From: Bufo bufo | Lineage: Eukaryota; Chordata; Amphibia; Anura; Bufonidae | Length of the DNA stretch: 64,000 nt | Direction: 5' to 3' | Assembly: GCF_905171765.1 (NCBI RefSeq) | Contig: NC_053389.1 | Location: forward strand, 400,196,645-400,260,644 | Made by a program: the position numbers and the translations under genes | Notes under the pieces: model-generated | Databases searched by the model: none | What the model saw: the letters and a program-made list of their open reading frames with translations, nothing else | What the model was told of the DNA's origin: nothing | Part shown: piece by piece, positions 55,676 through 63,632 of the stretch | Numbering within the stretch: the stretch's first letter is position 1 | How the letters are laid out: every line of letters starts with the position of its first letter

Positions 55676-56815
55676 ATGCTGACCTGCAAAGAAACGCGTG
55701 CAGCCATCATTGCGTTGCATAAAAATGGCTTCACAGGCAAGGATATTGTGTCTACTAAGATTGCACCTCAATCAACAATTTATAGGAACATCAAGAACTT
55801 CAAGGAACAAGGTTCAATTCTTGTTAAGAAGGCTTCAGGGCAATCAAGAAAGTCCAGCAAGCGCTAGGATCGTCTCCTAAAGAGGATTCAGCTGCGGGAT
55901 CGGAGTGCCACTAGTGCAGAGCTTGCTCAGGAATGGCAGCAGGCAGGTGTGAGCGCATCTGCACGCACAGTGAGGCGAAGACTTTTGGAAGATGGCCTGG
56001 TGTCAAGAAGGGCAGCAAAGAAGCCACTTCTCTCCAAAAAAAACATCAGGGACAGATTGATCTTCTGCAGCAAGTTTGGTGAATGGACTGCTGAGGACTG
56101 GGGTAAATTCATATTCTCCGATGAAGCCTCTTTCCGATTGTTTGGGGCATCTGGAAAAGGCTTGTCCGGAGAAGAAAAGGTGAGCGCTACCATCAGTCCT
56201 GTGTCATGCCAACAGTAAAGCATCCTGAGACCATTCATGTATGGGGTTGCTTCTCATCCAAGGGAGTGGGCTCACTCACAATTTTGCCCAAAAACACAGC
56301 CATGAATAAAGAATGGTAGCAAAACACCCTCCAACAGCAACTTCTTCCAACAATCCAACAACAGTTTAGTGAAGAACAATGCATTTTCCAGCACGATGGA
56401 GCACCATGCCATAAGGCAAAAGTGATAACTAAGTGGCTCGGGGACCAAAACGTTGACATTTTGGGTCCATGGCCTGGAAACTCCCCAGATCTTAATCCCA
56501 TTGAGAACTTGTGGTCAATCCTCAAGAGGCGGGTGGACAAACAAAAACCCACTAATTCTGAGAAACTCCAAGAAGTGATTATGAAAGAATGGGTTGCTAT
56601 CAGTCAGGAATTGGCCCAGAAGTTGATTGAGAGCATGCCCAGTCGGATTGCAGAGGTCCTGAAAAAGAAGGGCCAACACTGCAAATACTGACTCTTATAT
56701 ATATATTTCACTACATCACAGAAACAACTTAAACAAAGATCTAAAAGCAGTTTAGCAGCAAACTTTGTGAAAACTAATATTTGTGTCATTCTCAAAACTT
56801 TTGGCCACGACTGTA
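55676..56815 (+). pseudogene. Tc1-type transposase and right end, unit 2
   Basis: Same broken transposase as in unit 1, with the same TAG after SSKR and the same later lesions. Here no gag precedes it beyond the 20-odd codons copied at the junction. One amino-acid difference (KEQGS for KERGS) separates it from unit 1. The right inverted repeat ends with CACGACTG and TA at about 56814. Confidence 0.9.
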
Positions 56816-57767
56816 CACTAAAATAGTACCAACAAAACTGACACCTTATCCTGTAGTTTCCAAAATGAGGTCTTTTTTGGAGTTTCTATTCTAGGGGTGC
56901 ATCAGGGGGTCTTCAATTGTGACATGACAGTTTAAAATTATCCCAGTGAAATCTGCCTTCCAAAAACCATATGGAGTTCCTTTCCTTCTGCGCTCTGCAG
57001 TGTGCCTGGACAGCAGTTTACAACCACATATGGGGTATTTCTGTAAACTACAGAATCAGTGCAATAAATATAGAGTTTTGTTTGGCTGTTAACCCTTGCT
57101 TTGTTACTGAAAATAATGGATTAAAATGGAAAATCTGCCAAAAAAGTGAAATTCTGAAATGTTTTCTCCATTTTCCATAAATTTTTGTGGAACACCAAAA
57201 AGCTTAACAAAGTTTGTAAAATCAGTTTTGAATACTGTGATGAGTTTAGTTTCTAAAATGGGGCCATTTATGGGTGGTTTCTATTATGTAAGCCTCACAA
57301 AGAGACTTCAGACCTGAACTGGTCCTTAAAAAGTCAGTTTTGGAAATGTTCTGAAAAATATCTAGATTTGCTTCTAAACTTCTAAGCCTTCTAATGTCAC
57401 AAAAATAATAAAATATCATTTTAAAAATGATCCAAACATGAAGTAGTCATATGGGGAATGTAAAGTCATAAGTATTTTTGGAGGTATTACTAGCTATTAT
57501 AATAATAGAGAAATAGAATTTTGAAAATTTGCTAATTTTTCCAAATTTTTGGTAAATTTGGTATTTTTTTTATAAATAAAAATGAAATATTTTGACTAAA
57601 TGTTACCACTGTCATGAAGTACAATATGTGACGAGAAAACATTCTCAGAATGACTTAGATAAGTAAAAGCTTTCCAAAGTTATTACCACATAAAGTGACA
57701 GATATCAGATTAGCAAAAATCGGCCTGGGATTTAAGGTTAAAAGTGGCTCGGTAGTAAAGGGGTTAA
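56816..57767. mobile_element. piggyBac-type element right part, unit 2
   Basis: Copy of 51537-52488, ending at TTAA 57764-57767, with two visible substitutions from unit 1. Confidence 0.75.
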
Positions 57768-58399
57768 AGGAGTTCTACGGGCTTTTAATATTGATGACCC
57801 ATCCGCAGGAAAGTAAAACAAACAATATGTAGAGCAGCACTCCTGTACCTTCCAGACTCCTTCAGACATGCAACAGCCAATCCTAAAGCAGCAGATCCAC
57901 AGCGCTTCACAAGTAGATATTCCAAATAAAAGATGATGGCAGCATTTTCGTCCAAAGATCCTTTATTCAGAAATTAGTCCATAAGAACATGTACAAAAAA
58001 AGTGCATAAAATGTTTCGACTAATACCTAGTCTTTGTCAAGTCAGGCTTTTTCTGTACTTTTTTGTACATGTTCTTATCGACTAATTGCCGAATAAAGGA
58101 TCTTCGGATGAAAAAGCTGCATCATCTTCTATTTAGAATACCATCCTCAGGATAGGTCATCAATATCAGATCGGTGGGGGTTTGACACCCGACAACCATA
58201 CCGATCAGTTGCATAAGGAGTTGGCGCACGCAGTGTGCACATGCCGTCTCCCTTCTCTCTTCCTTCTCGGGCTGCTTTACCATAGACATAGCAGCAACAG
58301 AAAGAGGGACGGGAGACAGCACTTGCACACTGCGTGCGCCAACTCCACCTACAGCTAATCAGTGTGTGTCAGACCCGTGTCGATCTGAAATTGATGACT
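57768..58399. repeat. MITE with foldback insertion, unit 2
   Basis: Copy of 52489-53120 with the same inserted foldback; no gene. Confidence 0.5.
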
Positions 58400-58528
58400 A
58401 CATAATGATGAGCGAATTTCTCAAAAATTCGATTTGGCGGTCTGCCGTATTTTTAAAAAAAATTTGGTTCGGATTTATTCACGTCGAATTGCGTTAAAGA
58501 ATGGCTAATTCCTGGCTGCAGAGAGCCT

Positions 58529-59235
58529 TTAGGCCCCTTTAACACGGGCGAGTTTTCCGTGCGGGTGCAATGCGTTCACCTCACGCATTGCACCCGCACT
58601 GAATTCCATTAATTTCTATGGGGCTGTGCACATGAGCAGTGATTTTCACGCATCACTTGTGCGTTGCGTGAAAATCGCAGCAAGCTCTATTTTGTGCGTT
58701 TTTCCCGCAACGCAGGCCCCATAGAAGTGAATGGGGCTGCGTGAAAATTTAAAGCATCCGCAAGCAAGTGCGGATGCAGTGCGATTTTCACGCACAGTTG
58801 CTAGGAGACGATCGGGATGGGGACCCGATCATTAATATTTTCCCTTACAACATGGTTATAAGGGAAAATAATAGCATTCTGCATACAGAATGCTAAGTAA
58901 AATAGGGCTGGAGGGGCTAGAAAAAATAAAAAAAATAATTTAACTCACCTTAATCCACTTGTTCGCGCAGCGGGCATCTCTTCTGTCTTCATCTGTGAGG
59001 AAAAGGACCTTTGATGACGTCCTACGCTCATCACATGGTCCATCACATGATCCATCACCAATCTACACAACCTTGAACCCAAACCTGAACTTCTGTGAAG
59101 AAGTTTGGGTCTGGGTACCACATTCAGTTTTTTATCACGCGCTAAACAACTGACTGCAATTGGGTACCTACTCGGGCGGGTTTGCCGCAACGCATCAGGA
59201 CCTTATCCGGACACGCTCGTGTGAAAGAGGCCTTA
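58529..59235. mobile_element. PIF/Harbinger-type MITE, unit 2, loop inverted
   Basis: Copy of 53250-53955. The hairpin arms (58559-58574, 58584-58599) are unchanged, but the 9-base loop reads TTCACCTCA, the exact reverse complement of the unit 1 loop. Confidence 0.85.
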
Positions 59236-59498
59236 TAGTGGTGTAAAACACTGCCTTGCAGTAACACACAAAGGGAGTCTGCTGTGGTAGTAAAACAATA
59301 CTGTGAGTCAGTATGACATGCAGATGATCGCTCTTAGAATCACTGCACACTTCACTTATTCGGGCAGTTACAGGGCCAAAACTGACCAAATAACTCAAGT
59401 GTGAACTCAGCCTTACAGGTCAATGTTAGCGTCAAGAAGAAGCGCACTCCTTTTACACTGCAGCTGATTTCACATAGATGTCTACAGAACCTGTTCTA

Positions 59499-60410
59499 TT
59501 AAATGCTTATACAAGTCATCTTGACAAAGGTCAGTCTCTCCACATTTTGGGTGAACAGGCAAGTTTTTCTTGGGGTAACTATGGCCCCCGTCACACTAAA
59601 CACCCGCTCTGATGCCACACTACTAGTCGGGCAGGACAGCTTTTCCAGGGCAAACTCTGCCAGTTGCAGACACAAATCCAGTTTGGCTGCCCAGTAGTCC
59701 AGTGGAAATTCAATGTGGGGTGGCAGGGTGCTGTCCAAGTGTGCCACCACCTGCTTGTTCAGGTCCTGCTCCAGGTCTAGCTGCTGCTGGTGAGTAGTTT
59801 CTTCACTAGGCAGGTGAAGAAAGATGCTCATCAGCGACTCTAGGCTCAAGTTGCTGCTGATGGAGCTAGAACTGGAGCTGGGGCCTCCCCACCTTGCCAC
59901 AGCAGCCATGGAAGAGGAACATGAGTGCAGAGGGCCCCCCGGTCAGACCTGCGAGAGGATGGACAATGGCGCAGATAGGCAGCGGCCAACTGACTACATA
60001 GGTTGTCTCTATAGTAGTTCAGTTTGTCCTCCCTCTCAGCGGGTGTAAAAAGGGCCCCCATTTTGGACCGGTAGCGAGGGTCCAACAAGGTGGAGAGCCG
60101 GAAGTCATCCCTCTGCCGAATGGTGACAATTCGGCTGTCACTACGCAAGCAAGTGAGCATGCATCGGACCATTTGTGCAAGTGACTCGGAGGGACTACCT
60201 GCCTCCATCTCTACTACATACTGCCATGGTGAGTCTGGGTCCTCTGCCTTGTCTTCCTCATCGCCCTGTAGCTCATCTGGCTACTACTGCTCCTCTTTTC
60301 CTGTCACCTGTGTATAAAAGCAACCCATTTCGCTATACATTGCTTGTGCTCCAATGTCCTCCTACTCCTCCAGTTCAGGCCCCACAGGGCTCATATGGCC
60401 GTGAGATCTA
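59499..60410 (-). pseudogene. hAT transposase 3' fragment, unit 2
   Basis: Copy of 54219-55130 with the same frame structure and stops. Differences include W to C in the KLDLWLQ motif and S to G in the serine tract start. Non-functional. Confidence 0.8.
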
Positions 60411-60412
60411 AG

Positions 60413-61206
60413 CGCCACAGTAGTAAGAGGGTATATGTTTCGTCAAAGTGACAGGTACCATGCCCCCTTTTATATCGCTTAATATTAGGTTTATATCGCT
60501 TGATATTAGGTTTATATCGCTTAATATTAGGTTTATATTGTTTATCACTTCACAGATTCCAGCTAATGTCAGGCAGTTTACAATTGCCTGCAAAAGCACA
60601 TCTGTGTAAATCAAGATTTTCTCAGACCCGTCACAGGATGTGTTCTACAAGGTCATGACATCTGTCATGTACATCAAAAGCACAGTTTTTAAAGCCTGAC
60701 TTTAGCAAAATGGTTTCGTTTATGTGCTTTAAAGTATGACAGATTACTAATAGCCTTCAGTTTACAAATGAGGGCAAAAGCACATCGGCTTTAATCAAGA
60801 CTTTTCTAATGCAAAGGTCATGACATCTTACTACACAGGTTGTGTTCTACAAGGTCGTGACATCTGTCAGGGACATCAAAAGCACATCTGTTTAGACTTT
60901 CCAATGCCGTGCTCACGAACGCTGTTTGGACATGACACAGGCTGTATTCTTGTCATTGATTTTATAAATAAAAGCTACCCACGTTGATATGAATTTATAT
61001 CAATTTATACAGTTGATAAGTTTCATTTAAATAAAAGTAAAAGCCCTTGATAAGCCCATTTATAACAGTTGATAAGCTTTTGATATAAAATTAAGATTCA
61101 TGCATAAAAGGCCTATAATAAACATATAAATTCTTATAAAACATAATTTAACTATTTGAGCTACATCAACTAATTAATATGCTAATCGTTTACAACATGA
61201 ACAACC
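60413..61206 (+). promoter_or_regulatory. Repeat-rich upstream region of the right-edge locus
   Basis: Three and a half tandem 21-bp units of TTTATATCGCTTAATATTAGG occupy 60469-60540. Two 47-bp direct repeats starting TGTGTTCTACAAGGTC and carrying TGACATCTGTCA and ACATCAAAAGCACA lie at 60639-60685 and 60841-60887. Three TTGATAAG words occur between about 61010 and 61080. Together they look like a promoter-enhancer for the TATA box at 61207. No coding frame is present. Function is inferred from position and repetition. Confidence 0.5.
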
Positions 61207-61214
61207 TATATAAA
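61207..61214 (+). promoter_or_regulatory. TATA box
   Basis: TATATAAA preceded by ACAACC and followed by CAGGGCC. A transcription start would be expected about 25-30 bp downstream, near 61238-61245, which fits the donor of a short leader exon at 61299. Confidence 0.65.
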
Positions 61215-61239
61215 CAGGGCCTAGGCTGTGCATTGATAG

Positions 61240-61299
61240 CACAGAGATACTTAGGCAAGGAGAGGCATAGGCCACCAAGACATAAAAACACTTAAAAAG
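61240..61299 (+). other. Predicted non-coding exon 1
   Basis: From the expected start to a near-perfect donor, AAAAAG|GTAAGTACC. No ATG-initiated frame of note lies in it. It would act as the common leader for coding exons that begin with ATG exactly at their acceptors (exons 2 and 6). Based on splice consensus only. Confidence 0.5.
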
Positions 61300-61330
61300 G
61301 TAAGTACCATTTGTCTGTTATGCTTTTAAA

Positions 61331-61873
61331 TCTTTCACTATTTTTTGAATATGACTCATGTTATCTGTATCTATGTAACTGTGCTTATTTATAGTTCGTA
61401 ATGCTTCACTAACTAAATGTCTTTTCTTTTACCACATACAAATGTTGCTATATTTTAACTAACAATATCTTTCACTATTTATTGAATATGACTTATGTTA
61501 TCTGTATCTATGTAACTGTGCTTATTTATAGGGCGTAATGCGGCCCTAACTAAATGTCTTTTACCGCATACAAATGTTGCTATATTTTAACTAACAATAT
61601 CTTTCACTATTTATTGAATATGACTTATGTTATCTGTATCTATGTAACTGTGCTTATTTATAGGGCGTAATGCGGCCCTAACTAAATGTCTTTTATTTTA
61701 CCGCATACAAATGTTGCTATATTTTAACTAACAATATCTTTCACTATTTATTGAATATGACTTATGTTATCTGTATCTATGTAACTGTGCTTATTTATAG
61801 GGCGTAATTAGGCCCTAACTAAATGTCTTTTCTTTTACCGCATACAAATGTTGCTATATTTGAACTAACAATA
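61331..61873. repeat. Four tandem ~137-bp repeats in intron 1
   Basis: Units begin TCTTTCACTATTTATTGAAT at 61331 (variant), 61468, 61600 and 61737, with periods of 137, 132 and 137. Each has GTAACTGTGCTTATTTATAG, a short GGGC...GCCC inverted repeat, and ends TATTTTAACTAACAATAT, which resembles a branch-point region. The last unit runs directly into the exon 2 acceptor, so the array may be built from duplicated acceptor-proximal sequence. Confidence 0.92.
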
Positions 61874-61887
61874 TACATTTCGTTTAG

Positions 61888-62086
61888 ATGGATTCTTACC
61901 AAAATTTGTGGGGAGATGACATTATACCCAATGCGCAGCTGCTTATCGCGGCCGATGATTTCTATGATTCGTACATTAGCGGTGGTGGGGCACAATTGCT
62001 TTCAGACGAGTCGCCCAGTATGGCGCTAGCTCATACTGACATTTCAAGCGAACGCGATTACAATCCGACGTCTCCTTGTCTGGTCG
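61888..62086 (+). CDS. Predicted coding exon 2 of an unidentified nuclear protein
   Basis: The acceptor TTTCGTTTAG is followed at once by ATG (MDSYQNLWGDDIIPN). The 199-nt exon encodes 66 residues plus one base and ends at TCG|GTAAGT. It is acidic and aromatic, with WGDD and DDFYDSY clusters like a transactivation segment. It has about 15 CpG dinucleotides in 199 nt, in contrast with its AT-rich introns, which supports coding. The frame continues without stop into exon 3 in phase 1. I recognise no family. ATG directly at the acceptor makes the start choice straightforward. Confidence 0.6.
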
Positions 62087-62162
62087 GTAAGTATAACCAT
62101 CTTATACTTTTATTACGTATATAGTTTTAGAGCTAGTTATATTTCATGCACGTTTATTACAG

Positions 62163-62354
62163 ACGATCAAATCCGAGACATTTTAAGAATTGTGAACAGA
62201 GACTTTGAGACTGAAAATACAGAACATTCAAACATTGAAGTTACTAGCAACAATAATTCTGACGAGCTAAAGGAGTTTGATCCGTCGCGAGTTATCGATC
62301 TCACAACCCCAGGGCGATCTGAAATGAGACAGACGACCCGGCTATCCAGAACAC
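62163..62354 (+). CDS. Predicted coding exon 3, with SUMO-interaction-like motif
   Basis: Acceptor TTTATTACAG, donor ACAC|GTAAGG. At 192 nt it is a multiple of three and keeps phase 1. It encodes DDQIRDILRIVNRDFETENT-like sequence, then acidic and Asn/Ser-rich residues and FDPSRVIDLTTPG. VIDLT matches the consensus core of SUMO-interacting motifs, found in many nuclear regulators including viral early proteins. The exon ends in a basic RTTRLSRT. Identity is unknown; nuclear function is inferred from the motif and from the basic downstream exons. Confidence 0.6.
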
Positions 62355-62432
62355 GTAAGGCTCGATCGACTTCTTTGACGTTGTCTGTTTTAAACATTAT
62401 CTATATTTCTAATACACTTTTTTAAAACGCAG

Positions 62433-62548
62433 CGCTGAAAAGAAAAGTGTATACAATTGATGACATCGCGACACTCGACGATGATGCCCTACAAAAGCGT
62501 CGCAAGCGGGGCAAAGAGCATAAGGACCAAAACGCATTGTTGCTGTAA
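62433..62548 (+). CDS. Predicted alternative terminal exon 4
   Basis: Acceptor TTTTTTAAAACGCAG. In phase 1 it opens with P-LKRKV, continues with IDDIATLDDDALQ and then QKRRKRGKEHKD, and stops at TAA 62546-62548. The two basic clusters are nuclear-localisation-like. No good donor precedes the stop, so this is probably a terminal exon giving a short product of about 170 residues with exons 2 and 3. It is a sequence relative of exon 5, including the acceptor region. Confidence 0.5.
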
Positions 62549-62595
62549 TATATTTTAAACAATGTCTATAAGTCTAATACTTTTTTTAAATGCAG

Positions 62596-62661
62596 CGCTG
62601 AAAAGGAAAATGGCCACGACCGGTGTCTCCAAAGCGGTGTCAAAGAAATCTAACACAACGG
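62596..62661 (+). CDS. Predicted exon 5, tandem relative of exon 4
   Basis: Acceptor CTTTTTTTAAATGCAG followed by CGCTGAAAAGGAAAATGG, closely matching the start of exon 4. The donor is ACGG|GTAAGG. At 66 nt, it is a phase-1 cassette encoding P-LKRKMATTGVSKAVSKKS-like basic sequence. Splicing to exon 7 keeps the frame open; splicing to exon 6 would hit a stop within four codons. It is therefore probably an optional cassette. Confidence 0.5.
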
Positions 62662-62762
62662 GTAAGGCTCCCTCTACAGCCACTCAAACAAAAAGGTCTA
62701 TAACTTTTAAGCATGTATAAACAATGGTGTGTAATCAAACCTTGTAATTTAAAGTTTTTCAG

Positions 62763-62892
62763 ATGCCTGGTAGTGGCGCAAGTGTCAACAGAACTGTTTC
62801 ATTCCCAGAACCACCAGAGTCGGGCACCAACGCCCGTGACAGTTGGCTGCCTGAAAATCCCGCAATGTCGATTATCCGCTGCCCTGATGCCC
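62763..62892 (+). CDS. Predicted exon 6, alternative first coding exon
   Basis: Acceptor AAGTTTTTCAG followed immediately by ATG (MPGSGASVNRTVSFPEPPES). The frame stays open for 130 nt to CCC|GTAAGT and ends in phase 1, which matches exon 7. Entering it in phase 1 from exon 5 gives an early stop. I infer that it starts its own protein, either joined to the leader exon 1 or from a promoter of its own. The product begins Ser/Pro-rich. No family recognised. Confidence 0.5.
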
Positions 62893-62913
62893 GTAAGTTA
62901 ATATTACACGGCG

Positions 62914-63137
62914 CTCTGTTTTAATTAGACCCGCTTGAAGTTCTTAATACTTACATCTTGCTGCTTGTCTTTAAATTTTTTATAAAAATCATAATGACAT
63001 ATCTATCTATCAATTTATCTACCTATCTATCCATCTATCTATCTATCTATCTATCTCATATCTATACATCCATCTAATATCTATCCATCTCGTATCCATC
63101 CATCTAATATCGATGTATCTTATATCTATCTTTCTAA

Positions 63138-63171
<34 letters not shown>

Positions 63172-63630
63172 TTATCTATCCATCTATCTATCCATTTATC
63201 TATCTATGTCTCCATACATCCAAATACCCCATCTATCTAAATTCTATAAATTTATCTATCTATTTATGTATCTATATTTCTATCTACATATCTATGTATC
63301 AAGTACCTATCTATCTATCTATCTTTCCATCTATCTGTTATCTATCTATCTATCAATTTATCTACCTATCTATCCATCTATTTATCTATCTATATTTTTA
63401 TCTACATATCTATGTATCAAGTACCTATCTATCTATCTATCTTTCCATCTATCTGTTATCTATCTATCTATCTATCTATGTCTCTATCAATTTATCTATA
63501 TATTTATCTATCTATATTTCTATCTACATATCTATGTATCAATTACCTATCTATCTTTCGCGGTGAGCTGTTTTAATTAGCGAGCTTGAAATTCTTAATA
63601 CTTATATCTTAATGTTTGTCTTTAAATTTC
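62914..63630. repeat. Intron 6 direct repeats flanking a microsatellite
   Basis: A ~65-bp segment (62914-62978: CTGTTTTAATTAG...CTTGAAGTTCTTAATACTTA...GTCTTTAAATTT) recurs at 63567-63630, ending in the exon 7 acceptor TTTAAATTTCAG. The first copy lacks the AG. A long (TATC)n tract lies between them. This suggests duplication of an acceptor region followed by loss of one exon copy. Confidence 0.8.
63000..63556. repeat. (TATC)n microsatellite, ~555 bp
   Basis: An imperfect TATC/ATCT repeat with higher-order duplication of a ~130-bp segment containing TATGTATCAAGTACCTATC. The long open frames rich in YLSIYLSIY are low-complexity artefacts, not genes. Confidence 0.95.
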
Positions 63631-63632
63631 AG

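Larger units (their letters stand above)
55633..60912. repeat. Large tandem duplication, unit 2 (5.28 kb)
   Basis: Unit 2 matches unit 1 at an offset of 5279 bp, becoming 5280 after one extra A in the A-run near 58930. Visible differences include AGA to CAA near 55806, single changes near 56241, 56405, 56907, 57672, 58754, 59670 and 59884, and the inverted hairpin loop at 58575-58583. It runs unbroken into the right-edge locus. Confidence 0.93.

Noticed and set aside
62763..62901. Exon 6 read in the other open frame (VVAQVSTELFHSQNHQ)
   Set aside because: It would need a weaker internal acceptor and leads to a stop in exon 7, while the ATG frame joins exon 7 openly.
63113..63580. Long open frame of repeated Tyr-Leu-Ser-Ile residues
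   Set aside because: It is the translation of a TATC microsatellite; two overlapping frames give the same composition.
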